Shown here piece after piece: positions 6,746 through 15,928 of a stretch of DNA of 64,000 nucleotides (position 1 is its first letter; every line of letters starts with the position of its first letter). The DNA lies in contig CAZCVI010000005.1 of NCBI GenBank assembly GCA_964502145.1, forward strand, positions 159,492 to 223,491, given 5' to 3'. The position numbers and the translations under genes are program-made. This DNA is from CAZCVI01 sp964502145 (lineage in GTDB: Bacteria > Acidobacteriota > Aminicenantia > UBA2199). The notes beneath the pieces are model-generated. The model made no database searches. It was given only the letters and a program-made list of their open reading frames with translations, and was not told the DNA's origin.

Positions 6746-9700
6746 ATGGAGAGATTTCTTATTATCTCTTTTTTAATCATCCTGTTGTTTTCTCCAATCG
6801 GATCATTAACCCTGCTTCAAGGTCAAACCACGTTGGACCAGCAGGGAATTCGCTATTTTTTGAATTACACGACCAATGATTATAGTGCCCAACCCCAGAA
6901 TTGGGCCATTGTGCAAGATAAACAGGGTTTGATTTACGTGGCTAACCAGGGTGGCGTGCTCCAATATGATGGGATATCCTGGCATAACATCAAAATACCC
7001 AACAATTCCGTCCGCTCTATCACCTGTACAGAAAACGGTACTATTTATATCGGCGGCAAGAACCAGTGCGGCTATCTCGCCCCTGATCACAACGGGGAAT
7101 TACAATTTGTCTCTCTGGTTCCCTATTTGCAGGAACATCAGAAGAACTTTTCCGATGTCTGGAACACCCACACCACGAACGCGGGCGTTTATTTCGAGAC
7201 TTCCCAATTCCTGTTCTACTGGAACCCTCAACAAAAGAAAATGAAGGTGTGGGAACCGGGTTATTTATTCCACAATAGCTTTACCTGCAATGGAGAACTT
7301 TTTGTCCACAGTCGCCAAGTGGGATTGCTGCAAATCAAAGAAGGTTCGCTGAGGTTGGTTCCCGGTGGCGCGATATTAGCAGGTAAAAAAGTTTTCTTTA
7401 TGGCACCACTGGAAAAAACAGCGCAAAAACTGTTGATCGGTACTCGCGACTATGGGTTCTTTCTCTATGACCACAGTACCATTATTTCCTATCCAACTGC
7501 ACTAAAGGATTACCTGGAAGGGAAAAATTTATATCAGGGTATCCGCCTTCATAATGGTGATTTTGCCCTGGCCACTCTTTTGGGTGGTCTGGTGATCTCG
7601 GATGCAGAAGGAAAGCTGGTACGGGTTCTAAATAAAGCCACTGGATTGTTGGATAACAATATCAAACATGTATTCCAAGATCGGGAAGGGAATCTGTGGT
7701 TAGGTCTGGAGAACGGGATATCCAAAATTGAATATGGGTCACCTTTCTTTTGTTTTAATGAACTCTCCGGGTTGCGACTCCCTGTTTTTTCCGTGGTTAA
7801 ATCTCAGTCCGCTCTGTTTGTGGGAACCACCGCCGGTCTCTTTCATTCCACCACTTCCGGGCGTTTTCTGCCCGTTCCCCCGATCACAGAAAGATGCTTT
7901 GGACTGACAGTTATCAATGAAAATATTCTGGCCGCCACTGGTGTGGGACTCTGGGTGCTCCAACTCCAAAACGATAATATACTCCAGGTCAAAAGTCTAA
8001 TGGTGGATGTGGCCGCTTATGTATTGGAATCTTCCCGAAAGGACCGCGCCCGTGTTTGGGTTGGCACGAATGAGGGTTTGATGTCATTGATTCTATCCGG
8101 CCCACCCGATAAAGGACAATGGCGTCTTGAATATCGCTTTAAAAATATGGCCATGCCCATTTACACTATCGTGGAAGAAAACAGCGGCACTTTATGGTTG
8201 GGCACATTAACCGAGGGGGTGATGTCCGTTGAATTTCCTACCGGTATTCCTTATCCCGTGGTTACCCGCTATGATACATCCAATGGTCTGCCATCCAAAG
8301 AGGTCCATGTCTTTAATGCTGCCGGACATGTTATCTTTGCCACTGAAAAAGGTTTATACCGGTACGATGCTTTGAACCGGAACTTCCTACCGGATAAAAC
8401 CTTTGGCCCTGAATTTGCCGATGGTTCCCGGAGTGTTTTTCGTATCGCCCAGGATTTTTTTCGTAATGTGTGGCTTCATTCCAATGTTCGTAATTTCCAG
8501 GCCGTGCCCAAACCCGATGGTTCTTTTTCTATTGAAGCCACGCCATTTCTCCGCATGCCCGTGGAACAAGTGAACGCCATTTATCCCGATCCCGATGGCC
8601 AGACCATCTGGTTTGCTGCCGTGAACGGTTTGATTGCCTATGATACCCGCGTTAAAAAGAATTATCAGAGTGATTTCTCCGCTTTAATCAGGGAAGTGCG
8701 CTTGATTGACCGCAACCAACCCGTGTCTTTAGGCGTCATGCCCCCCCCTGTTTTTCCCTATCAGAATCGTAATCTAAGGTTCCGCTTTGCCGCGCCTTTT
8801 TTTCAAGATGAAAAAGCCACTACCTTCCGTGTATTTTTAGAAGGATACGATAACCAGTGGTCTCATTGGTCTAAAGAAACCCAGAAAGATTACACCAATC
8901 TGGATGGTGGGAAATATATCTTCCGCGTGCAAGCGAAAAATGTTTTTGGTCATTTAAGCCAAGAAGCACGTTATCCTTTCCGGGTGTTGCCGCCCTGGTT
9001 CAAAACGTGGTGGGCGTATACGATTTATGGATTGATTCTATTGGCATTCATTTTCCTATTGGTGCGCTTACGTTCATGGAAATTAATGCAGGAAAAATAC
9101 CGGTTGGAAGGAGTCATCGCTGAACGGACCAAAGAGGTGCTGGAAAAAAACCACCAACTGGAAGAACAATCGGTAAAATTAAAAGAATTGGACCGCGTCA
9201 AGTCGCATTTTTTTGCCAATATTTCCCATGAGTTCCGCACGCCCCTGACTTTGATCATGGGACCATTGGAACAGATTCTCTCCACGCCGGAACCGCCTGC
9301 TCCAGCAGAATTGGAACATAAAGCGAAATTAATGTTACGCCACTCGCAACGCTTATTGCATCTGGTCAACCAATTGCTTGATCTTTCCCATCTGGAGAGC
9401 GGGAAAATGAAGTTGCACATTTCCCAACAAGATATCGTGGCTTTTCTGCGGGTGATTGTCGCTTCCTTTCAATCGCTGGCCCAACAGCAGAAGTTAGAAC
9501 TGACTCTGGAAACGGAACAAGAAGAAATACCGGTTTATTTTGATGCCGATAAATTGGAAAAAGTAATGGGGAATTTATTATCCAATGCCGTGAAATTCAC
9601 CCCTGCGGGTGGGCGTATTACAGTAACCCTTAAAAAGGGCAACACTGTCGAAGCGACTTTTCCGCACGGGTATTTAGAAATAGCGGTGCTTGATACCGGT

Positions 9701-10801
9701 ATAGGTATTCCTGCCGATCAAGTGGCGTATGTTTTCCAGCGGTTTTATCAAGCGCATAGCAGCCATGAACACCGGCTAAAAGGAACCGGTATTGGTTTGG
9801 CCTTAACCAAAGAATTAATTCTCCTGCATCGTGGTGATATAAACGTGTCCAGTCGAACCGCTAACGCAGAGTTACCTTCTGGCAGTGAATTTATCCTACG
9901 CCTTCCTTTAGGCAAGGAACATTGGCAGAAAGAAGAGATGGTGGATGGGGCGGTAACGGATGGGGTTCCGATTTTGCCACCCATGCCTGGGTCGTGGCAG
10001 GAACCGGATGAACAGGAACAGAAAGCGCCTATTCCCGGCCAAGAAGTGATCCTGGTAGTAGAAGACAGCGCGGACATGCGCCATTATATCCGCGAAGCTT
10101 TAACCGGTACATATGGGGTGGTGGAAGCGGAGGATGGCATTCAGGGGATGGCTAAAGCCAGGGAAATGATCCCTGATTTAATCGTGAGTGATATTTTGAT
10201 GCCCGGTGCCGATGGATATGAATTGTGTACGCAATTAAAGCATGATATTCATACCAGTCATATTCCCATCATTCTGTTAACTGCCAAATCCAATGAAGAG
10301 AGTGTGATTGAAGGTTTGGAAACAGGGGCAGATGATTATATAACGAAACCATTTAACACGCGGGTCTTAATGGCGCGCATCAAGAATCTGATCGAGTTGC
10401 GCCGCCAGTTGCAGCAGAAACGACAGCGGCAGATGACGATGCAGCCGCAGGAAATCGCGGTTACTTCGCTGGATGAAACCTTTTATAAAGAGGTACAGGA
10501 CATTATTGAAAAGAATTTGGCCGACCCCGAATTTAATGTGGAGCAAATGAGTAAGAAGCTTTATATGAGTCGTACTTCTTTGTACATGAAGATTTTAGCT
10601 TTAACCGGGGAAACGCCCACGCAATTTATTCGTTCTTATCGGCTGAAGCGGGCCGCGCAGTTATTGCAGGCCAATTTTGGCAATGTCACCGAGGTAACTT
10701 TTGCCGTTGGGTTTTCTTCCACCCCTTATTTTACCAAGTGTTTTAAAGAGATGTTCCATCAATTGCCTTCTTCCTATCATGAAAATAATTCAGTAGGTTA
10801 A
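6746..10801 (+). CDS. Hybrid two-component system protein: beta-propeller sensor, histidine kinase, receiver and AraC regulator
   Basis: 1351 residues combining a whole signalling pathway. A signal/anchor helix lies at 1-25. A long periplasmic region (about 40-670) has Reg_prop-type propeller repeats (QDREGNLWLGLENGI, NSGTLWLGTLTEGV). A Y_Y_Y domain (about 675-745, ending DGGKYIFRVQAKN) precedes one membrane helix (about 755-776) and a coiled-coil linker. HisKA follows with H828 in ANISHEFRTPLTL, then HATPase with DTGIGIP and GTGIGLAL boxes, then a receiver with D1149 in SDILMPGADG. The protein ends in a C-terminal AraC-type HTH (about 1245-1345). In Bacteroidetes such proteins sense oligosaccharides and switch on degradation loci; no glycan-use genes lie nearby, so the ligand is unknown. 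Key catalytic residues are intact. Confidence 0.92.
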   Translation: MERFLIISFLIILLFSPIGSLTLLQGQTTLDQQGIRYFLNYTTNDYSAQPQNWAIVQDKQGLIYVANQGGVLQYDGISWHNIKIPNNSVRSITCTENGTIYIGGKNQCGYLAPDHNGELQFVSLVPYLQEHQKNFSDVWNTHTTNAGVYFETSQFLFYWNPQQKKMKVWEPGYLFHNSFTCNGELFVHSRQVGLLQIKEGSLRLVPGGAILAGKKVFFMAPLEKTAQKLLIGTRDYGFFLYDHSTIISYPTALKDYLEGKNLYQGIRLHNGDFALATLLGGLVISDAEGKLVRVLNKATGLLDNNIKHVFQDREGNLWLGLENGISKIEYGSPFFCFNELSGLRLPVFSVVKSQSALFVGTTAGLFHSTTSGRFLPVPPITERCFGLTVINENILAATGVGLWVLQLQNDNILQVKSLMVDVAAYVLESSRKDRARVWVGTNEGLMSLILSGPPDKGQWRLEYRFKNMAMPIYTIVEENSGTLWLGTLTEGVMSVEFPTGIPYPVVTRYDTSNGLPSKEVHVFNAAGHVIFATEKGLYRYDALNRNFLPDKTFGPEFADGSRSVFRIAQDFFRNVWLHSNVRNFQAVPKPDGSFSIEATPFLRMPVEQVNAIYPDPDGQTIWFAAVNGLIAYDTRVKKNYQSDFSALIREVRLIDRNQPVSLGVMPPPVFPYQNRNLRFRFAAPFFQDEKATTFRVFLEGYDNQWSHWSKETQKDYTNLDGGKYIFRVQAKNVFGHLSQEARYPFRVLPPWFKTWWAYTIYGLILLAFIFLLVRLRSWKLMQEKYRLEGVIAERTKEVLEKNHQLEEQSVKLKELDRVKSHFFANISHEFRTPLTLIMGPLEQILSTPEPPAPAELEHKAKLMLRHSQRLLHLVNQLLDLSHLESGKMKLHISQQDIVAFLRVIVASFQSLAQQQKLELTLETEQEEIPVYFDADKLEKVMGNLLSNAVKFTPAGGRITVTLKKGNTVEATFPHGYLEIAVLDTGIGIPADQVAYVFQRFYQAHSSHEHRLKGTGIGLALTKELILLHRGDINVSSRTANAELPSGSEFILRLPLGKEHWQKEEMVDGAVTDGVPILPPMPGSWQEPDEQEQKAPIPGQEVILVVEDSADMRHYIREALTGTYGVVEAEDGIQGMAKAREMIPDLIVSDILMPGADGYELCTQLKHDIHTSHIPIILLTAKSNEESVIEGLETGADDYITKPFNTRVLMARIKNLIELRRQLQQKRQRQMTMQPQEIAVTSLDETFYKEVQDIIEKNLADPEFNVEQMSKKLYMSRTSLYMKILALTGETPTQFIRSYRLKRAAQLLQANFGNVTEVTFAVGFSSTPYFTKCFKEMFHQLPSSYHENNSVG

Positions 10802-10805
10802 TAAA

Positions 10806-10857
10806 AATTTTGGGAGTCCAGAACCCTTTTTTAAAAGGGTTTTGGCCGCCGGAGGCA
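10806..10857. repeat. Short hairpin repeat ending CCGCCGGAGGC, copy C2
   Basis: It starts 5 bp after the stop of the sensor kinase. CCAGAACCCTTTT and AAAAGGGTTTTGG form the stem, followed by CCGCCGGAGGC. It is almost identical to the copy at 56329-56384. It may act as a transcript end here. Confidence 0.8.
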
Positions 10858-11150
10858 TTCAGCATTTTTCGTTCCATTTCCTTCATTTGGAGAGTTTTCT
10901 GCCTGTTTGAACAAGATTTATCATTTTTTGAACATTTGTTTTTCCTACCAAAAATCATTGAACCAATCTTATTTAATTTTAAACATATATTATTTCGCCC
11001 TCCTTTTTTTTCCGGTAGAATGCGTGTAGATCATGTGACAGGGTACATCGGGTTCGTGGCCTTGTTGGATGGTTCAGTTTCCTTGATGGGAACAAAAAGG
11101 TCTTAACCGTTTACCTCGAAAAATGGTGGGTTGATAAAAAGAATAATAAA
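10858..11150. other. Gene-poor stretch between sensor kinase and small gene
   Basis: T-rich non-coding sequence. The open frame that runs through it begins inside the hairpin repeat and has no family resemblance or ribosome site. No structured element was recognised. Confidence 0.4.
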
Positions 11151-11165
11151 AAAGGAGAAATTAAC

Positions 11166-11501
11166 ATGACTACAAAAGAAGCCGTTATTAAACACATGGA
11201 AATCGAAACTGCTACTCAATATGTAAGCGTCAGCAATGCAGCGTTGTATTATGCAAAACTGATTGTAAGTTACGTGTTTGAAGGGCAACGGTTCACGAAG
11301 TATTCGGGAGATTTTGGTCTTGGGGGATATGCCAAATTAGATATCCCTGATGAAGCCCAAGACGTCGTGGTACAGTGTGAAGCCAACAATTTTGGCACTT
11401 GGATCACGATCTTCAAAATCGAATATGCCAAACCGGAGACCCATTGTTTCAGAGTCTGGGGTTTGTGTTTCGCACCTTTATGGGAAGAGATTAAGTGTTA
11501 G
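11166..11501 (+). CDS. Small hypothetical protein
   Basis: 111 residues, not recognised. The sequence suggests a small beta-rich soluble domain (YVFEGQRFTKYSGDFGLGGY, then DVVVQCEANNFGTWITIFKI) and ends with a tail containing three cysteines. There is no signal peptide. AAAAGGAG about 10 nt before ATG 11166 supports translation. It stands alone between the large sensor kinase and the 20-bp tandem array, so context gives no role. The alternating sheet-like pattern resembles small lipid- or glycan-binding folds, but that is only an impression. Confidence 0.55.
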   Translation: MTTKEAVIKHMEIETATQYVSVSNAALYYAKLIVSYVFEGQRFTKYSGDFGLGGYAKLDIPDEAQDVVVQCEANNFGTWITIFKIEYAKPETHCFRVWGLCFAPLWEEIKC

Positions 11502-11740
11502 TCCATTAAGCCAGAGGGGGTTCGTCTTGCCTGTCCAATCGAAAAGATATGGAATGGCTGACGATACCCCCGACTTTTTCTTAGTATTAACAGTTTTTCC
11601 TGAAAACTGAAGATAAATCAGGATTTAGGTTGAAAATTTTATCGCTTTACAGTATTATTATACCTGTGGAATCTGTTTTTTTGTAGCTCATGGAGAATCT
11701 AACTCTGGGTACTCATTTCTACCAAATCATTGAAAAACCA

Positions 11741-12020
11741 ACCCCAGCGTTCAATTTCCAATGAATTTGTAGAAAAGCCAACGAATTCGTAGAAAAGCCA
11801 ACGAATTCGTAGAAAAACCAACGGATTCGTAGAAAAGCCAACGGATTCGTAGAAAAGCCAACGGATTCGTAGAAAAGCCAACGGATTCGTAGAAAAGCCA
11901 ACGAATTCGTAGAAAAGCCAACCCCAGTGTTCGATTTCCAATGAATTCATTGAAAAACCAAACTTAAAGTCTCGTTTTCCAATGAATTCATTGGAAATTC
12001 TACAAAAAACGTGGAATTCC
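11741..12020. repeat. 20-bp tandem repeat array with palindromic GAATTC cores
   Basis: Eight contiguous 20-bp copies at 11761-11920 follow the unit acggattcgtagaaaagcca, with A/G and G/A variants giving GAATTC or GGATTC. A longer related block, ACCCCAGYGTTCRATTTCCA, flanks the array on both sides (11741 and 11921), and weaker ATGAATTCATTGAAAA copies run to about 12000. There are no spacers, so it is not a CRISPR array. It fills most of the gap before the secreted protein gene. Open frames on the minus strand here (FLRIRWLFYESVGF...) only reflect the repeat. Confidence 0.85.
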
Positions 12021-12146
12021 AGACTTGAACTATCATTTTTCACCCCACCGTTGAAAATTCAACAAATTGGTTGGAAAGAGTCTACCATCTGCTTTTGATT
12101 TATGGTATTATTAAGCCAATCAATTAAAATTGCAGGAGGTACTATT

Positions 12147-12815
12147 ATGAGAAAAGCGGTGTTGGTTTTGGTGATATCCATTGTTTTTACATGGGGTAAC
12201 TGGTTATTCGGGCAAAGTTTGGAGTTGGACAAGTTGCGGTTTAATCCCGGGGAAAGTATTAATGTATCCTTTCAGGCGCCAGCCAATCTGCCGGAAAATG
12301 CTTGGGTTGGTATTATTCCTTCCAATATCCCCCATGGCAGTGAAGCTGAAAATGACAAACATGATCTCACGTATCAGTATTTAAAGTTCAGAACGTCCGG
12401 GACATTGGTCTTTACTGCTCCCAGTGAACAAGGAGAGTATGATTTTCGGATGCACGATACCGATAGTAATGGGAAAGAAATCGCGTCCATTTCTTTTTCC
12501 GTCGGCATTTGGGGTGGTGGTACGTTGACGTTGGATCGTTCTACTTTTAGTCCAGGTGAAAGAATTGCCGTGCAATTCACCGCCTCTGCTGATTTTCCTG
12601 AGAATGCCTGGGTCGGCATCATTCCCGCCCACATCCCCCATGGCAGTGAAACTGAAAATGATAAATATGATCTCACCTACCAGTATTTGAAGAAGAACAT
12701 TTCGGGAACCCTGATTTTTAACGCTCCTGGTCAACCCGGAGCCTATGACTTTCGCATGTTTGACACCGATAGTGGCGGTAAAGAGGTGACTTCCGTGACC
12801 TTCAATGTCAATTAA
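12147..12815 (+). CDS. Secreted protein with two tandem copies of a beta-sandwich-like domain
   Basis: 222 residues from ATG 12147, chosen because AGGAGG at 12134-12139 is well placed; the frame is open upstream to 12102 without support. A signal peptide (MRKAVLVLVISIVFTWGNWLFGQ) leads into two roughly 95-residue repeats. Each has L-x-x-x-x-F-x-P-G-E, then ENAWVGIIPxxIPHGSE, DLTYQYLK, a G-T-L-x-F-x-A-P strand, and YDFRMxDTDSxGKE. The repeats are about 60-70 % alike, indicating internal duplication. The domain is not confidently named; the shared W-V-G and tyrosine residues suggest an Ig-like or carbohydrate/lipid-interacting sandwich in the periplasm or outside the cell. An extended -10 like TGGTATTAT at 12103-12111 precedes it. 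Confidence 0.75.
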   Translation: MRKAVLVLVISIVFTWGNWLFGQSLELDKLRFNPGESINVSFQAPANLPENAWVGIIPSNIPHGSEAENDKHDLTYQYLKFRTSGTLVFTAPSEQGEYDFRMHDTDSNGKEIASISFSVGIWGGGTLTLDRSTFSPGERIAVQFTASADFPENAWVGIIPAHIPHGSETENDKYDLTYQYLKKNISGTLIFNAPGQPGAYDFRMFDTDSGGKEVTSVTFNVN

Positions 12816-12825
12816 TTTTCGCGGT

Positions 12826-12880
12826 CCTCTCCTAATAAAAATAAACAGGTAGAGATAAAAAATTTCTTTATTAGGAGAGG
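12826..12880 (+). terminator. Long-loop hairpin, likely terminator of the secreted protein gene
   Basis: CCTCTCCTAATAAA (12826-12839) pairs exactly with TTTATTAGGAGAGG (12867-12880) and is followed by GCTTGATTTTTT. It separates the secreted protein from the response-regulator operon. Confidence 0.6.
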
Positions 12881-12919
12881 GCTTGATTTTTTATTTTTTA
12901 TTGATTAAGATAGTCACAA

Positions 12920-14086
12920 ATGCCGAAACGATTATTATTAGTAGATGATGAAGAATTTTTTTTGCGCAGCTTAAAAGACGGCTTGGCTTCTCTTTCAGAT
13001 ATCGTTGAGACGGATATCTGTTATTCTGTCAATGAAGCCATCAAGTTTGTGGTGACCCAGCACTATGATTTGGTAATCACGGACATCCGTATGCCCGGCA
13101 AATCAGGGATTGACCTGTTAATTTACTTGCGTGAAATGCGTTTTAAAGGAAAGGTCATGGTTATGTCCGCCCATAATACCGATGAAACCAGCAAGCAAAT
13201 CAAATCCTGCGGCGTGGTCGACATGATCTCCAAACCATTTAAACTGGAGTGGTTCAAAAACATGCTCTTGGAACATTTCGAAAAACAAGACTCCATGGGC
13301 ACTGTTATTTTTGAAACCATTGATCTGGTCACAGTGATGCAGGTCATTCATCTGGAGAAAAAAACCTCTGCCCTGGAAGTGGATACCCAGGGCAGCAAAG
13401 GGATGATCTATTTTTATGAAGGTGAGATCATTCATGCTGAGTATGACGGTTTGGCAGGAGAATCGGCCATTATAAAAATGATCGCGCTGGGTAACGGCAG
13501 CATCTCTGTGAAAAATGTTCAGGGGCGAATCAGACGTACCATGGAGATTCCTTTCGTGGAGTACATGATGAATATCATGAAAACCATCGATGAAATCCGC
13601 CGGGATCAGGATCGTGTCTTAAATAGCCAGATAGAATATGAAAGTCAAGAATTTACTAGTACAGAAACTGTTAGTCAAGAGAATAAAAATAAACAGATGA
13701 ATTATGAAACAAAGGAGACAAAAGTGGCACTAAGTGAAATTTTAAAAGAGTTGAGTGATGTAAAGGGATATTTGGGCGCCGGGGTTTTTACACCCCAGGG
13801 CGAATTGCTGGAAGGCACGGCTGATATTTCCGGTATTCATTTCGAACAAGCAGGTTCGTTGATTCATGACGCATTGACCGATGCCAAAAAAATGACCCGT
13901 GAAATCGGTTTTGGTAACCTGGAAATGTTGCAATTTTATTCCGAGATGGGCATCATTTTTGCCATTTGCCATAATGACGGGGCCATGCATTTTCATACTA
14001 TCCTGGTCATTAAAACCGATGGCAATATCGCTATGGCCAAATTGAAATTAAAAAAGGTGGTGGATGCATTAAAGGCAGAATTTTAA
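12920..14086 (+). CDS. Response regulator with PATAN/DUF4388 and roadblock-like domains
   Basis: 388 residues with three parts. The receiver (1-125) has the acidic pair LLLVDDEE, phosphoacceptor D55 in VITDIRMPGKSG and the switch lysine in SKPFK. A PATAN/DUF4388-type domain (about 130-225) has MIYFYEGEIIHAEYDG, GESAIIKMIALGNGSISV and RRTMEIPFVEYMM. After a charged linker comes a C-terminal roadblock/LC7-like domain (about 275-388) with LGAGVFTPQGELLEGTA and an FHTILVIKTDGNIAMAK strand. Roadblock proteins bind and regulate small GTPases; PATAN receivers act in motility and polarity signalling. No GTPase gene is adjacent. It is first in an operon with a kinase and a histidine kinase. Confidence 0.8.
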   Translation: MPKRLLLVDDEEFFLRSLKDGLASLSDIVETDICYSVNEAIKFVVTQHYDLVITDIRMPGKSGIDLLIYLREMRFKGKVMVMSAHNTDETSKQIKSCGVVDMISKPFKLEWFKNMLLEHFEKQDSMGTVIFETIDLVTVMQVIHLEKKTSALEVDTQGSKGMIYFYEGEIIHAEYDGLAGESAIIKMIALGNGSISVKNVQGRIRRTMEIPFVEYMMNIMKTIDEIRRDQDRVLNSQIEYESQEFTSTETVSQENKNKQMNYETKETKVALSEILKELSDVKGYLGAGVFTPQGELLEGTADISGIHFEQAGSLIHDALTDAKKMTREIGFGNLEMLQFYSEMGIIFAICHNDGAMHFHTILVIKTDGNIAMAKLKLKKVVDALKAEF

Positions 14087-14138
14087 TTGCCAGCTTTCCC
14101 CCGTTTTTATACCTGTGGGTACCGCTTGACCAACTGAA

Positions 14139-14849
14139 ATGGGACGGTTGCATTATTTAAAAACACTACGTGAACCGGTATACACCAAACTCAGCATGGT
14201 TAAAGATAGCGACCGGAGCGGATACTTTGTAGAAAAATCCTTGATAGTGAATATTGATTTCCAAAAAAGATTGTTTGAAAATGAAATGGCTATTCACCAA
14301 AAATTGGCTCATCGCTATATCATTAAATTTATAGAACAGGTCGGGGAGTTTTGCTTCTTAATGGAATATGCTTCCTATGGCAATTTGCAGCGGGTCATTG
14401 ATTCTAATATGGATGAAAAGGAACGGCTCCATTTGAGTCTCAATGCACTCAAAGGTCTCGAATATTTGCATTCACTGGGGTATGCCCACAATGACATCAA
14501 ACCATCCAATATCCTGGTGACTGGCGAGCATCGGGCCAAATTATCCGATTTTGCTTTTTGCGGTCTGATTGATACAATAACCTTTGATGATATTCCTTCC
14601 TACTTCTACATGGGTACCGAATTCTTCAGACCCCCCGGCGAAAAATTTTCCTATGTCAACCACCTCTCCAACGATATCTATGCCATGGGGAAAGTGTTGT
14701 ACCTCCTCTTCTCCAGTTTAAAAATGCCGCGTTTCGTGGAATTGGATGCTATTCCCAACCCAAAGCTCCGGGAAATCGTGAATAATTGCCTGGACGGTTC
14801 TTACTGCTCCGTCGAACCTATCATCCAGGCATTGAACTCCTTATCGTAA
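14139..14849 (+). CDS. Compact Ser/Thr protein kinase domain without glycine-rich loop
   Basis: 236 residues, kinase domain only. The likely ATP lysine is K33 (FVEKSL), the helix-C glutamate is in ENEMAIHQKL, the catalytic loop is YAHNDIKPSNIL (D119; HRD has become HND), and the metal-binding Asp D137 lies in SDFAFCG (DFG has become DFA). The activation region reads MGTEFFRPPGE. The GxGxxG loop is not recognisable, and the C-lobe is shortened. Core catalytic residues are present, so it may be active but divergent. It sits 52 bp after the REC-PATAN-roadblock gene and 32 bp before a histidine kinase, so all three likely act together. There is no clear ribosome site at ATG 14139. Confidence 0.8.
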   Translation: MGRLHYLKTLREPVYTKLSMVKDSDRSGYFVEKSLIVNIDFQKRLFENEMAIHQKLAHRYIIKFIEQVGEFCFLMEYASYGNLQRVIDSNMDEKERLHLSLNALKGLEYLHSLGYAHNDIKPSNILVTGEHRAKLSDFAFCGLIDTITFDDIPSYFYMGTEFFRPPGEKFSYVNHLSNDIYAMGKVLYLLFSSLKMPRFVELDAIPNPKLREIVNNCLDGSYCSVEPIIQALNSLS

Positions 14850-14881
14850 CTCTACATACCCCTATGAGCGGCTAGAAACAA

Positions 14882-15928
14882 ATGGATGAAAAGAAAGTAA
14901 ACAGTGAATTGCCTGCCCAAGTGGGGGTGTTTTTTAATAAAATCAGTATTGGCTTACTCCTTTTAAAAAAAGAACCCCCGCAACTTGTTTTTGCCAATCC
15001 ATTTTTTTACCGGATGGCCATGGGTAGGGAGGACGACATTGTTAACACGATCTTTAAAGATATAGAAGAGTCCGAACAGAAAAATACCTTTCGTTGCGAT
15101 ATTGATTTTGAGGATGGTTTTGTCGTGGGGTACACCATTTACCGATTGGGGGAAAATGAATACCTGGTGTTCCTGAACAATATTACCCATAAGAAAATTT
15201 ATTTCGAGAACAAGGGAGAGAATCGTTTTTATGATCGCCTCTCCCATTTATTGGCCGAGGTCGTGCATGAGATCGGCAATCCCCTGACCGCTTTGACCAC
15301 TACTCTCCAGGTGTTGTCGGAATACATTTCCGAATGGGATACTGAGAAAAAAAAGGAATATCTGCAACGATCTATTGATGAAATCGATCGTCTCTCCAAT
15401 TATCTGGACCGCATGCGTAATTTTTCCCGTATAGTCAGTGCGCAACCCGGCGCTATTTCTCTGCGTGCTATTATTCAGCGGGTCATCATGCAGAACCACG
15501 ACCTGTTGGCGAAACGGCATATCCTGGTGAGCTGGGATGTCCCGGAAAATCAACAGGTCGTGGTCGATGAAGAACTCTTTTATCAGGTATTGCTAAACCT
15601 TTTCGTTAATTCACTGGAGATTCTACCGCTCTATGGCAAAATATCCCTTACCGTGGAAGAAGTCAATGAATTCTTTGTGATATTGGCTTACCGTAACAAT
15701 GGCCCAGCCATCCCGCCTGAATTTCTGGACAAAATATTTATTCCTTTCTTTTCCACCAAAAAGAATGGCTCTGGTATCGGCTTGGCCGTGTCATTAAAAT
15801 TAATGACACGCATGGGCGGTGCCATGAGAGTGGAAACCCCGGAAAAAGACTGGGGGGTAAAATTTGTACTCTTTATTCCCGTTAACGAAGATGGTCAATT
15901 CGGGAAACAAGTAAGCATTCGCAGTTAA
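14882..15928 (+). CDS. Soluble histidine kinase with PAS-like N-terminus
   Basis: 348 residues without membrane segments. The N-terminal 110 residues look like a PAS-type sensor (LVFANPFFYRMAMG near 35-48, YLVFLNNITHKK at the end). HisKA follows with H129 in AEVVHEIGNPLTAL, then a HATPase domain with an N-box (LLNLFVNSLEIL), FFSTKKNGSGIGLAV and a C-terminal strand. The HEIGNP phosphoacceptor box resembles NtrB/AtoS-type kinases. As last gene of the operon it is the natural phosphodonor for the receiver of the first gene, although no direct evidence is in the sequence. Its stop overlaps the stop of the convergent DUF4342 gene. Confidence 0.85.
   Translation: MDEKKVNSELPAQVGVFFNKISIGLLLLKKEPPQLVFANPFFYRMAMGREDDIVNTIFKDIEESEQKNTFRCDIDFEDGFVVGYTIYRLGENEYLVFLNNITHKKIYFENKGENRFYDRLSHLLAEVVHEIGNPLTALTTTLQVLSEYISEWDTEKKKEYLQRSIDEIDRLSNYLDRMRNFSRIVSAQPGAISLRAIIQRVIMQNHDLLAKRHILVSWDVPENQQVVVDEELFYQVLLNLFVNSLEILPLYGKISLTVEEVNEFFVILAYRNNGPAIPPEFLDKIFIPFFSTKKNGSGIGLAVSLKLMTRMGGAMRVETPEKDWGVKFVLFIPVNEDGQFGKQVSIRS

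Noticed and set aside
10810..11106. Open frame starting GVQNPFLKGFWPPEA
   Set aside because: It begins inside hairpin repeat C2. The same phrase appears in other copies because the repeat is shared; there is no ribosome site or domain.
11761..11920. Possible CRISPR array
   Set aside because: The 20-bp units are directly contiguous with no spacers, and no cas gene is present.
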